From Protopterus annectens (Eukaryota > Chordata > Ceratodontiformes > Protopteridae): a stretch of DNA of 64,000 nucleotides. Positions 1-12,229 of the stretch are shown here, piece after piece. Under the pieces are notes generated by a model, which worked only from the letters and a program-made list of their open reading frames with translations, did no database searches and had not been told where the DNA came from. A program made the translations under genes and the position numbers. The stretch lies in NCBI RefSeq assembly GCF_019279795.1, contig NC_056732.1, positions 183,580,438-183,644,437 on the forward strand, written 5' to 3'. How positions within the stretch are numbered: position 1 is the first letter of the stretch; each line of letters begins with the position of its first letter.

Positions 1-518
1 AAGTCCCCTTGTTGTGTACCATTTGTATCCATTCCTTTTACTTTTCATTATAACCATATTCAAATTTGCAGCTGAGAAGTTTTATGAATCCAGTTCCACA
101 TCAAACCTCCTTTAATTTGGTGTTCCAACTACTGCAAGGCCCTGAGATAACCTCTTTTATACTGCATGTCCCAGTTTTAGGCCAGGTCTTAACCTTTTTG
201 ATGTTAAATTCCTAATTTCACTCTGTCATCCTTAGCCCTCCACTGGGTTGTTGTTACAGCTTGGTCCCATACCCAAGCTACTTACTAGTAGATTCTATGC
301 CCTTTCAGTTTCCTTGGTAACATGTTTCATGACCTGTCAACTTGCCATCTTTTCTGACCTTCCTCACTATCACTTGACAGTTTGCGTTATGTTCTGCATA
401 ATGTTGCCATCATTTATATTGTCAATATACAAATGCATTTTTCTATGCCTTTCACCCTTTTTTTCCTCTTTTGCTTGCCTATCTGTACCTCTTTAGGGAC
501 TGCACCTATGTTACCATT
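1..518. other. Unannotated AT-rich flank
   Basis: This stretch lies beyond the 3' end of LINE copy A. It is AT-rich with short pyrimidine runs. I see no repeat unit, splice-flanked exon or conserved protein motif. The one open frame here, at 248-496 on the plus strand, encodes a hydrophobic, low-information peptide of the kind expected by chance in T-rich DNA. Confidence 0.5.
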
Positions 519-611
519 GTTCATAGGTTCATAGGTAGGTACTAGGCTATTGGCCCTAGGGCCTATATAACCCTAGCCAAATGGTACCCTGGCTTTTGCC
601 ACCTAAGAAAA

Positions 612-3407
612 TTATTTTCCTGTGCCCCTGTCGAGCAGATCCACAGAAGTGATCCCCTGGGTGAATTTCCTATCTCCCATCCAATCATCAAGATTTTTCT
701 TGAAGAGTGCTAATGAGGAGCTTTGCTTGATATAGATAGGTAGTTTGTTCCAGAGTATGGGAAGTCTCTGAGACAGGAATCTATCCCTCCAGCATGTTCT
801 GTTTATTGTGGTGACAAGGTTTAAGTCCCTAGAGCGTGTAACTCGGAGGGATTGGGATTTCTTTACATGGAGCATGTCCAACAGCTCTGGGTTTGACATA
901 GCTTTGTATGTTAGGCAGAGATCGCCTCTGAGTAGGCGATATGCGACAGAGTAAAGCTGGAGTTTTTTGAGATGGTCTGCGTAGTGCATCTGTATGAGGC
1001 TGGTAATCCTCTTTGTGAGGTACTTCTGTGGCATTTCCAGTTGTTGTAGATGTCTTGTGAGGTACATACCAAAAGGGGCATTGTACTCTATAATGGGTCT
1101 AATGAGTGATGAGTAGAGGGGAACAATGACCTCTTTATTCCTGGATGAGAAACCTTTTGTGATGAGGTGTGCCACCTAGAAGGATTTCCTGACTACTGTG
1201 GCAATGTGATTATCACAGGAGAGACTACTGTCCACCTGTGTCCCAAGGTCTCTTATCACACTTTCAGTGTTAAGTAGACTACCGCCTATGTGGTAGTTCA
1301 TGGGTACAGAGTTTTTACCAAAAGGGATGTCAATGCACTTTTTGGCATTGAGCTTGAGGCCATGGCTTTGACACCAGGCATCTGTCTCAGTGAGGCCCTT
1401 TTGTAGGATGTCCACATCGTTAGGAGATTTGATTATGGCTCCTAGTTTGCAGTCATCTGCGAACTTTGTTAGCCAAAGACCTTCTGTGTTAGCCTGCACT
1501 TCAGAGAAGTAGATACCAAACAGGAGAGGACCTAGGACTGAACCCTGTGGTACTCCACTTGTCACTGGTCTGAAGTTGGATTTAGAGTCTGCTACTGTCA
1601 CAGAGTGGGTCTGGTCAGTCAGCCAGTTGGCAACCCATCTTGTGACAGGGATTTATACCTAGTTTAGTGAGTTTGTCTATAATTCCATAGTGGGGGATGG
1701 TGTTGAAAGCCTTGGCGAGATCTAGATAGGCTGTGTGTACCACCTTACCCTCATCTACAGCTTTGGTGACCATTTCAAAGAAGTCTATCAGGTTTAGGTG
1801 ACATGATCTGCCTTTTACAAACCCGAACTGGGTAGGGTCCAGAGTTTGGAGATTACCAATGTCCTTGTTTATAAGTTCCATGATGATATGCTCCATAGCC
1901 TTGCAGACCAGGCTCATCAGGCTAATGGGGCAGTAGTTCCCGGGGTCCATGGTGGCTCCCCCTTTGTGGAGTGGGATAACCGTTGCTTTGCACCATTCAG
2001 TGGGCACAAAGCCTGAGGTGAGGCTATGATTGAACATGGTACTTAGGTGGGGTGCCAGTTCATTCTGTAGTTCATGTAGAACACAGCCTGGGATGTTTTC
2101 AGGTCTCATGGATGCTGTGTTCTTGGCTTTGGAGAGTGTGTTTTTTACCTGTGCAGCCGTGATTACAGGTACTTTGCATTCTTCCAGTAGAGAGATGGTC
2201 CCTTTAGGGGATGAGAGAGGGGTAAAGTTAGCACTGAACCTATCTGCCAGGATGTTGGCAATATCAGCTGGTTCTGTATATTTAGTGCCATTGTGCTGTA
2301 ACTCAGAGCAGATCTGAGTGTTGCTATTGTGATTCTTGACATAGATATAGAATGCTTTGTGGTTGTCTTTAGAATCAGTGGCAATTTTGTTTTCGTAACT
2401 AGCTTTGGAGGATTTTATGAGGGATCTCAGCTTCTTACTGAGGCTGACCACGGAGTTCCTCCAATCATGGGATTTTACTCATTTTTGCAACAGTTTCTTT
2501 CTTCTGTTGTAGAGTTTGTTTATAGCAGGGGACCACCAGGTTGGCTTCCTTTTTCTGGAGGATAGCATCTTGGTTCTGATAGGGATTGCACAATCCATGC
2601 ACTGGTGTAAGTGCTTTTAAAGTGCAATTGTATAGGATTCAGCAGTCGTATCTCTACTGTCCGTCAGCATGGGTGTCATGAAGTTTGCCACTTCTGTCTT
2701 AAGAAGCGTGAAGTTGGCTTTGGAGACATTTTTTACGGTGGTTTCCCTAATGAGGGGGTGGGGCTGGGATGTGGATGTCTAGGGTGATTTGCTTGTGGTC
2801 GTATCTGACCAATGAGGAATTGACCTCTGGTGTGGAACACCGGTTGCCCATGCTGGTAATGACCAGGTCTAGGTTATTGCTGCCCCTGGTGGGGGTGTGT
2901 TTAAGTTGATCCAAGGCATTAGAATTTATGAATTCTAGAAAACGTTGAGCACAAGAGTTGGTACATGAGTAGTTTTCCCAGTTAATGGTGGGGTAGTTGA
3001 AATCACCCATTATTAGGGTGTTAGGTTGTAGCCTAATATTTTCCATTGTATCAAGAAATGAGGAGTGGGAATCCTGGGGCATGGTGGGGGATCTGTAGCA
3101 AGCTACAATTTGCATTGCGGTCTTGCCCAGTTAGTTGCACTTGGATAATCGCAGATGCATTATAATGAGCAACTAGTCTGGAGGTGTGGATATCCTTAAT
3201 GAATATTGACACGCCTCCGCCTTTAGTGCTTCGGTCCAAGTTAGGTGGCCGAAAGGTGTGGTATGAATTATAACCTGGTAATGCAGGGGTGCTTTCTGGA
3301 GCCTTGAAGCAGGTCTCTGTCACTGCACAGATGTCGATGGTCTCCATTTTAAGGAGTGCCTCGAGTGAGTGCATTTTGAGGTTTAGACTTCTAGCATTGA
3401 GTAGCAT
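612..3407 (-). pseudogene. LINE copy A ORF2: APE endonuclease and reverse transcriptase, broken
   Basis: ORF2 would nick the target and copy the element RNA. The endonuclease starts near 3407 with LLNARSLN. The expected TETW motif reads TETCF. After a frameshift near 3100, GDFNYP is present and the final SDHK motif reads YDHK. After a damaged linker (about 2747-2451) the reverse transcriptase follows in three frames: 2451-1615 (AYLDLAKAFNTIPH), 1601-1176 (GVPQGSVLGP and the catalytic FADD), and 1175-612 (the conserved CR1 C-terminal region with RGDLCLTYKAMSNPELLD). At least three frame changes make it non-functional. The palm motifs themselves are fairly well kept, so decay is moderate. Confidence 0.88.
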
Positions 3408-3436
3408 TACCCTCAGATTTTGCTTGCTTGTACCTG

Positions 3437-4404
3437 TTACAGTGGTGAATTTCTCATTTGAATCTTGCCTAAAAAAGGCACTATAGGGGTGGCAAGAGCC
3501 TTAGCTGGTATCCAGAATCCCAAGGGTGACAGGTCCAGGCCATCTCTGGCAAAGCATCGTGGTTTGTTGATCATGTCATCCCCGGCAGACAGATACTGGA
3601 TCCCCTTAGAATGACACCAGAAGCTTAGCCAATTGTTGAAGTCAATCATTTTGTCCTTGTACTGTGGTATCATTCTGGGTGATGGCAGGATGCTCCTCAG
3701 GGCTAGGGTCATACCTGCCTGGCCTACAAGATCAGAAAGCTCCTCCATGTCTCTTTTCATGTAGTCCAGGGAGGTACATCTCAGATCATTCACACCAACA
3801 TGGACAATGACAGAGTCATATTTGTACTTGCTGTGGAGTGACCTGAGTACATGCGTTATGTGGCGGATCTTGGCACCTGACAGGCAGCTGACAGTGACTT
3901 TCTCCTTGTTTAGCCTGGTGAGTGGAACATCAGTGTGCCTGACTATAGAGTCACCTATGACTAAAGTGTTAGGTACGTTGTTATGCCTTATCGGCTGTGG
4001 TTGAATGGCACACTGAGTTTGTGGGCTATGTGTCATTTGGGTTGTGTTGGGGGTGGAGGTTGCTTACATTTTTGCTTTGGAGGTCCCTGTTGCTTGGGTA
4101 GATTTTTTTTGAGAGCCTCCACGAATGTAGGTGTGTGTTTTGTGTTTCTATGTGTGTGTTTTGATGGTGTAGGTTGTGAGGGACTATGTGATGAGTGTGG
4201 TGTGGTGCAAATGTTTACCTTCTCCTCTTGACTGTCTAGTCCAGTCTTGAGTGAAGAGAGCTTTTCTTCCAGTTTGGTTATATAAGTGCATCTCTCACAG
4301 GTTGTAGTGTAGGTTGGTAGGAGGAGAGGGTTGTCTGTGTACATGACGCAACTGCTGCATTGCCCCAAGATGCCCAGATTATTCAAGTAGACAGGAGAAA
4401 ACAT
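3437..4404 (-). pseudogene. LINE copy A ORF1: zinc-binding/coiled-coil plus SGNH esterase, frameshifted
   Basis: The N-terminal part (4404-4033) starts at an ATG. It has a Cys pattern CSSC then CERC, as in the zinc-binding head of CR1 ORF1 proteins, then a charged helix (KLEEKLSSLK) and a Lys/Pro/Gln-rich linker. A frameshift near 4033 leads into the second part (4036-3437), an SGNH/GDSL hydrolase-like domain. It has block I VIGDSIVRH, block III HVGVNDL and block V DGLDLSPLG. The family's block V is Asp-x-x-His, and copy B keeps DGLHLSPLG, so the catalytic His has become Asp here. ORF1 proteins of this type bind element RNA; the esterase role is not settled. Confidence 0.85.
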
Positions 4405-4434
4405 GGGAGCTGACCCTTAGACATGCCTGGATAG

Positions 4435-4745
4435 TTGCTTATTTATTAAGCACTAAAAACTGTTTTCCTCTAGACAAGTGAGGAAAGTTGAGTGCTATAG
4501 TAATTTGTAGCTTATTTAGTGCCTACAATGAGTTCTGAACAAGTGGTGAACTCAAAAAAACAGATTTGAGTGCTGAAACTAGAAAACTGGATAGTTATAA
4601 GAAACAAAATTAAGATAGAAGGCTTCTCTCCAACAAAGAAAGGCTTGGGAGCTCAGAAGCTTACAAACAGTACTGGATACAGCAAATCTGTATCTGGACT
4701 AGACAACTTATAGGAAAGGCAGGAAACAAGCTTAGATTTTTTTTT
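4435..4745 (-). promoter_or_regulatory. LINE copy A 5' UTR with one promoter-like monomer
   Basis: Read on the minus strand, an A-run (4745-4738) is followed by a block beginning CTTGTTTCCTGCCTTTCC (ends 4730). This block occurs four times upstream of copy D ORF1 (starts at 52584, 52792, 53050 and 53463). The shared text continues with GCTGTATCCAG and GTAAGCTTCTGAGC. Its position ahead of ORF1 in two independent copies shows it is part of the element. A promoter function is inference by analogy with monomer-type LINE 5' UTRs. Confidence 0.6.
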
Positions 4746-5859
4746 TAAGTGGAAAGGGGAAAGGAGGAGCAGAAACTAACTGGGTTGGCTTTCTCAAATG
4801 TTCTCCCTGGAATAGGTAGAATGAGGTAATGAGTGTCCCAGATCAAATTTACAGTAGGGGTGGGCAACTGCAAAGCCACCAAGTATAAAAACAAAAATCA
4901 GAACAAACAAACCCAACCAGATGCTTAACAATTGTAGAAAATTCTACTTAATACTTCACACACAGTGAGTAAAATAAAAGTGCTATAAATAACTTAGAAA
5001 TAAGCAAAAAACAGGATACTTAATGTTCTTGCTTATGTCATTCAATTGTATTGCATCACACTAAAATTACGCTGGCTTCTTACCCATCAGATTCTCATAG
5101 TTAATTTTTAAGCCCCATATTCTTTTGTCATGTTCATAATTTTCCTGTTTATGGCCTTTCTTGTTCTTTCAACTTAACATGCTACATTGTCTTCTTCCAC
5201 CCTCATATAGGAGCAGTGTGAGACTTTAAGAATAATATATTAGAGATCCAGGTTTTACAAGAAAAAAAATGAGTATTCAAGTAATATTGCAACTGCAGAT
5301 CCTTCATGTTGCTAACAAACAAAATGTCACGCATCCTTTGTTTTTTTTCAGACTACAACAATTATAGCAGTAGCAAAAGTTGGCATTAGCTTGCCATATT
5401 ACGTCTCTAAATCTTGTGAAAGTTATTTACTTGTTTGTTTATGTATTCAGATTTATTAACTGGAGATATTCAGTTAGAAAATTTCATTTTCGGTGGACTC
5501 CTAGAAGGAAGACCTTCAGAAATTAGAAGGCAAAGCAAGACAATGCAAGTTTAATGACAAATCATAAGAGATACATTATGAAAAACATATCAGTATAACA
5601 ATTACAAAACTGCTACAAAATGTTTATAATTTTACCTATGCAGTCAGGTGTGTAATATAATTAACAAAATAAATGTTAGTCCTCAGATGCATAGCTGAAG
5701 TTAATTACAGTCAAATTCCAAATTTAGAAGAAACGTTGCTTCTATTTTTTGTATAGTCACTCTGATCAATTGGATATTAAGCTATTCAGCAAGGGTGAAC
5801 AATGAAATATCCTAACATGTGATACCAGCAGCTAGTAGCAACAGCTGTATGAATTAAGA
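4746..5859. other. Unannotated AT-rich spacer
   Basis: AT-rich DNA with short homopolymer runs. I see no coding motif, tandem period or recognisable transposon end. It separates LINE copy A from the diverged satellite that begins near 5860. Confidence 0.5.
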
Positions 5860-7040
5860 AAATGCCATTGCACAATTCATTTTGGAAACTGGCTCTAGGT
5901 TGTCATGAACAAAGTGCAGTTTGAGTTAGTGAACATTGAATTCCCAAAGGTCTCTGTTTTCTAGTGTTGCATTTCTGGTTTTGTTTGTTGTTCTGCTTGT
6001 TTTTGCATATTAGGACAGGTGCACAGTCTGTTCCTTCCTCTAAAATACCCTCAGAAGTAAAGCATATTCCTGTCTACATCTTGAATAAAGTGCCATATGA
6101 GTTAGTGCACGATGCAATATATCTCCAAAGACCCTCAGAAATGGTGTGTGCCCCTGCCTCTGTTTTAATCAAAGTGCTATGTTAGTCAGTGAACACTGCC
6201 CCCACCCCATGTTGCAGGTCTCCAGTGCATCCTTTTGTGGTTGCAACTTTTGTTCTCCTTGTTTTTGATATATTAAGACAGGTGCATAATGCAATACTGA
6301 CTCAAAAAGGTGTATCCCTGCCTCTGTCGTAAACAAAGTGCTATGTGAGCAACTGAGTACACCAAAGGTCACATCTCTCCAGTTCTGCCATTTGTAACTG
6401 GAGCTGCTAACTTCCTTGTTATTTGCTATATTATGACAAGTGTAGAGTGTAATACTATCTCTTAAGGACTCACATAGATGTGGTATATCCCTGTCTCTGT
6501 CTTGAAAGAAGTGTCATGAGATTCAGTGAATAGCCACTCCAAAGGTTGTAGGTCTCCAATGCTGTTGTTTATGGTTGAAGCTGCTGACCTCCTATGTATA
6601 TTAACATAGGTACATGGTGTAATTCTGCCTCTAATAAGAAAAGTGCATCCCCATCATTGTCTCGAACAAAGTGCCATGCAAATCAGTGAACAACCGTGAA
6701 GGCCAGAGGTGCCCACTGCTGCTTTAGGACAGATTCACAGTGCAATGCTCTTTATATAGGACCATAAAAAGTTAGGTGTATCCCTCCCTCAGTGTTGAAA
6801 AAATGCCATGCAAGTCTGTGAATAAGACCATCCCCCAAAGATTGCAGGTCTCAGGTGCTACGATTCATGGCTGTGTGTGGTAGCCTCCTTAATTTTGTTA
6901 TGCTAATACAGATGCACAATACAGGTCCACCTCTAAAGGATCCACGTAAGTTAGGTGTATTTTCTCCACAAAGGCCACAGGTCTCCAGTGCTGCCCTTTG
7001 ATGGTGTGGCTGCTGTTGCCTTGTTTTTGTTATATCAGGT
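5860..7040. repeat. Highly diverged tandem satellite, units about 130-185 bp
   Basis: The same ordered phrases recur with much mutation: GGTCTCCAGTGCTG-like, then TTGTTTTTGNTATATTA, AGACAGGTGCA, CCTCTAAAGGA, GTATCCCTGCCTCTGTC, AACAAAGTGCCATG and AGTGAAC. The GGTCTCCAGTGCT phrase falls near 6218, 6369, 6552, 6700, 6848 and 6980. About seven units are visible, varying in length and carrying indels. Short open frames across it (for example 5964-6185) are incidental. I do not recognise the family. Confidence 0.7.
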
Positions 7041-8463
<1,423 letters not shown>

Positions 8464-8809
8464 TTCATGACCAGGGTAGAGCACTGATACTACTGGAACA
8501 TATTCAGTCTCATTTTGAGGATACATAAAGTTTCCAATGGGATCTGAAACAACATAGCAATCACAGTACAATGTTACTATTGTCAGACTGAAAATACATT
8601 TTTAAACAATTACCTTTACACCTACAATAGCCACGGTATATATATTTGTGACATTGCCAAATAGAATGTGCAATTTTTAAACAGTTACAATTGTACTGTA
8701 ATACATACATAATTTATGCTGAGAAAGGGGGTTATGGATTGGTATGTATTTATTTATATTTTTGCTTCCTCATTCATGCTAACTTGCTGGCTTAGTATTG
8801 TCCTAGCTA

Positions 8810-9200
8810 GTAACTTCCCACATGAACCTCTGCAATACTTGTAGACTATATTTAATGTGGCTTGTGATCCTGATCCTGTGACATGCCTTTAAGCATCCTG
8901 TCCTTTCACTGCTGGCCTTTGCAGGCATGATTTGTATACTGAGGTCACTGTGGGCAAAATCCAATAAGTCCCACATGATCTTCTCTTTATGCAAACGTAA
9001 GTGAATGATTTGTTTAGTATGCCAACCTTCCTTCAGATAGGTGGCATAACCCAACCCTGCTGTCTATTTAAATCCCCAGAAAGCATGTTCTTATCAATGG
9101 GCCTTACACCTTCTCAGTCACCAGGGGGATTCCTAGGTCCCTGCATATTCTTGCAAATCATATGACTAATTGTTGACACTGATGGGAATTAACCTGACCT
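8810..9200 (-). pseudogene. Possible decayed PIF/Harbinger transposase fragment
   Basis: Read on the minus strand across frames, a series of short matches appears in the order expected for the catalytic half of Harbinger transposases. They are a Ser-His-rich piece near 9155 (family GSSHDS), a GD...GWVMPPI piece near 9085-9040 (family LGDSGYPL.RWLMTPI), NHSLT...REDHVGLI near 9000-8950 (family HS.TR..VE...GLLK), and KACHRIRI followed by a TSHIKYSLQ-like piece near 8890-8840 (family C.ILHNIALQ). The frame changes several times and stops intervene. No terminal inverted repeats were found. The match is by eye only and could be coincidental. Confidence 0.35.
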
Positions 9201-11348
9201 CCACAAAGAAAGCCATTCAGTTAGTACACTGTTCTATCCTGCCTGTCTACGTATGCTGCACATGCTATTGAAAAGCCCATAGGTATGCACTTATCCATGT
9301 AATATTTGCTTCCATTTAGTATTAGTGTAATTTCTTTCTACAGCACATTGCATATCCGTAATGTTTGTGCTTTTTCTTGTTTTTTTTTTTTTTCAAATTT
9401 AACTCAGTAATTTAGGTTTAGCATTTTGTAACTTGAATTAATTCTCTGTAGTCAATCTCTATAGCAGATTAAACTTATTAATATTTTGTAGAAAGGGCTA
9501 TCATTTGGAAGCTGTCTTGTCAGCACATACAAATGTTTGTGTGAAAAACAAACTATTGCATTTTAAAAGAGAGAGAAATGGTTAGAAGAAGCAGGTTAAA
9601 CATCATTATGATTTAATTAATAAAAGGTGCATTTTTATTAAATAGGACAATGCATAGTCACAAGGATGTATATTTATAATTAAGATATTGGCATGTATTA
9701 GAAAATATGATATTATTTTATTTATTGGAATCCTTTCCCAATATTTCTTACAGCAGAGAGAGGATCAGACGTTGTAGACCACAGTCATTTAAAATGGGTA
9801 ACATTCATCAAATTATTACTAACAGGAGTAAAGTTGTTTCTGTACGTTCCTTCCTTATTACCCAACCGAGACTAAAAATGTGCAGTTGATATACTAGTAT
9901 TGGGTATTATAACTGCAGAAGGGATTTTTTTGATTTGTGGTCTGACTTACGTCTGGTCAGGTGTATATTAGGAAACCAACAGACAATTTAGAACTACATC
10001 TGTAAGTTAGAAAGCCAGTTTGTAGCTCATTTTCATGATATATGTATGCCTTTACAGATTGTTACAAGCTGCAGTTCTGGAATAAGTTTATAATAGGAAG
10101 GCTGGTGCAGTATAAAGGGAGGGTTTTAATATTCACAAGTGATACTGTAGTTCTCCAATAGATTCTCACTTTTCCTTGACTAATGTTTTAACATTCTCAT
10201 GCTTATTTCCTAAATTAATTCTTTTAACTTTGTACTTGCAGTTTCTCTGCCTTTCACTACCCCTGCACGTCAGCATTTTTTGTTTGCTCATTTCTTGCAC
10301 CACATCATTTTCTGTCTCAAATTACCAAATCATGCAACCAAAATCACAGCCTTTGTCTTAGTTCTTTAGCTCAACAACATAAACATCTATTGTCTCTGTA
10401 GAAATGTTTGTTGTTATAAAGAACAGATGGCAAATAAGCAACAATACCTTTCTAGGACTACAGTAATTCTTAAGCTTCAGCCATGCTCCTAGTTGTTTAT
10501 TATACATACCTTCTCCTATATTTGACATGCAGGAATGTACCTTACAGCATTGGGCATTCTTCTGTTGTTCAGTGTTATACTGCTTGAAATTTTGTTTTTT
10601 TCAAGCTTTATTGCTTGAAAGTATTCTGGCTAGTAAATTACTTCACATTGCAGAGAAGGTTATGCTTTCCTCAAGAGATGAATACTTCTTTGTAAAACAA
10701 GAACTGTGTCAAACAAAAACAGTGAGATGGTTTTACTCTGCAGACTTTTTCTAAGATGCAGTGAGTTCAGATAATGAATACTAAAGTAAGTGGGTATGGG
10801 ATTATAAAGGATTCCAAATGAGGTGCAGAGGAATTTGTTCCCTGTAAAAATATTTTTTAGCGTTTGCTTTTCTCTTGGAGTTGCACAACAAATGTATAGC
10901 ATTTAGTACATGGACACAAATCCTGTATACTCAAATTGTGCATTTTCATGCATTTGCAACTAGGCAGTATAGTATATAGCTTTGGAGGGTTGAGAAGGAG
11001 TAGTTGAACCCAGTACACTTTTACAAGATTCTCAGCCAATCCACTCAGACTGAAGAGCAAATCAAATCTCAGGATCTGCTAAGTTTCTTTCCAGTAAGAA
11101 AATTCTTTGTTGCTGCAAGTGAGCAATATTCCTCACTGTGAATTAGGTTTTTGTGTTTCTAAACATATACATTTTTGAAATTAGATATAATCCTTTAGCA
11201 ATCTAGATACATTTCTCTGCCTTGACATAAAGTGATACATATTTTTTTTTCATGATGGCAAATAAATAACACAGCGATATTACTAAAGTGGTCTAACCTC
11301 CATGAGATCTTTATTCAATGTGAGTTGTTTGGAAGAAAATTTACCACA
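9201..11348. other. Unannotated AT-rich region
   Basis: Long AT-rich sequence with T-runs (for example near 9380) and several short open frames of 60-80 codons. None has recognisable motifs, splice context or homology to other parts of the window. It ends at the V-SINE target-site duplication. Confidence 0.45.
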
Positions 11349-11696
11349 TAACATATAACTTCCTTCTTCTTCTTGTTTCAGCTTTTCCTGGTTAGGGGTT
11401 GCCACAGCAGAACAACGGTCCACAGAACGATTGTCAGTGGAGTTTTAGTGTGTCGAATTGCCAGCCTGGCATGCAACCTTCCACAGAAGGCACATACATG
11501 CACACACTCGCACCTAGGGCGATTTAGAGTTTCCAATCCACTTACAGCATATCTTAGGGATGTTGGAGGAAACGGGAGTACCCGGATTAAACCCAGGCAA
11601 CCACAGGGAGAACAAGCAGACTGCAGAGAACCTCTTGTTGTGAAGTGGCAATGCTAACCACTACACCACCGCAACCGTCCTAACATATAACTTCCT
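11349..11696 (-). mobile_element. V-SINE with 16-bp target-site duplication
   Basis: On the minus strand it starts near 11680 with a tRNA-like head containing an A-box-like TGGTGTAGTGGTTAGC. Next comes the V-SINE conserved core (TGTTCTCCCTGTGG, GGGTTTAATCCGGGTACTC, GTTTCCTCC), then a tail ending GTGGCAACCCCTAACC with a short AAG-repeat run. Perfect 16-bp direct repeats, TAACATATAACTTCCT, flank it at 11349-11364 and 11681-11696. The B box appears deleted. An open frame at 11373-11657 on the plus strand is only the SINE read backwards. V-SINEs are known from fishes including lungfish. Confidence 0.9.
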
Positions 11697-11726
11697 GTAA
11701 CTAGCTAATTAGTATTTAAGTTGAAG

Positions 11727-12229
11727 CATCCCACTTTATTTATTTATTTTGGGCTCACCTATCTGCCATGAGTTTTGGCCTGGCACTACCCCTTCCATGT
11801 CAGGTCTGACAGGTAACTCCTTCCTCCCATGGTATTGCTAGGGCTAATCACAGATCCTAGGCAACTAGGAATCAGCACATCTGAGCATCTGTCTGGGGGT
11901 GCTACTCAGTATGATATACATATTCCCACCTCCCCTTGTGGCAGCTTAGTTTGGTACAGCGTGGGCATACAATATGAGCAAGTGACATATCATCCCACTT
12001 CTGCAGCAGCTCAGCCAGGCCCACTACCCACCTACTGACTGTCCCTCCTCTAGTGATGTCCCTGGTCTCACCAGGGATTGTCACCAAGAGACACCTAAGT
12101 AACACCCGCACCTGGGGATGAGCAAGGCCTCCTCACTGCTCCATCAGCTACTTAAGCCAGTAATTGAACCCAAGTCATCTAGGCTTTATTCCTCTATGCT
12201 ACCAGAGCAGCAAACCATCCCATTTTATT
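11727..12229 (-). mobile_element. tRNA-headed SINE-like element, family not recognised
   Basis: On the minus strand the element starts near 12215. It carries an A-box-like TGGTAGCATAGAGG (12204-12191) and a B-box-like GGTTCAATTAC (12170-12160, one mismatch from GGTTCAANNC-type boxes). The body is about 400 bp, and it ends in an ATAA-type tail at 11741-11752. Direct repeats CATCCCAYTTTATT flank it at 11727-11740 and 12216-12229 with one mismatch. Head boxes, simple tail and duplication together support a SINE of about 475 bp. I cannot name the family. Frames at 11829-12111 are incidental. Confidence 0.65.

Larger units (their letters stand above)
519..4745 (-). mobile_element. CR1-like LINE copy A, near full length, degraded
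   Basis: A non-LTR retrotransposon read right to left. In element order it has a 5' region with a promoter-like monomer (about 4435-4745), ORF1 (4404-3437), ORF2 with APE endonuclease and reverse transcriptase (3407-612), a short 3' UTR and a tail of about two copies of an 8-bp repeat (TATGAACC in sense) at 519-535. Esterase-type ORF1, APE endonuclease and an 8-bp 3' tail instead of poly(A) are typical of the CR1/L2 group, and CR1 fits best. Its proteins closely match copies B, C and D in this window. Both ORFs are split by frameshifts, so the copy is dead. I found no convincing target-site duplication. Confidence 0.9.
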
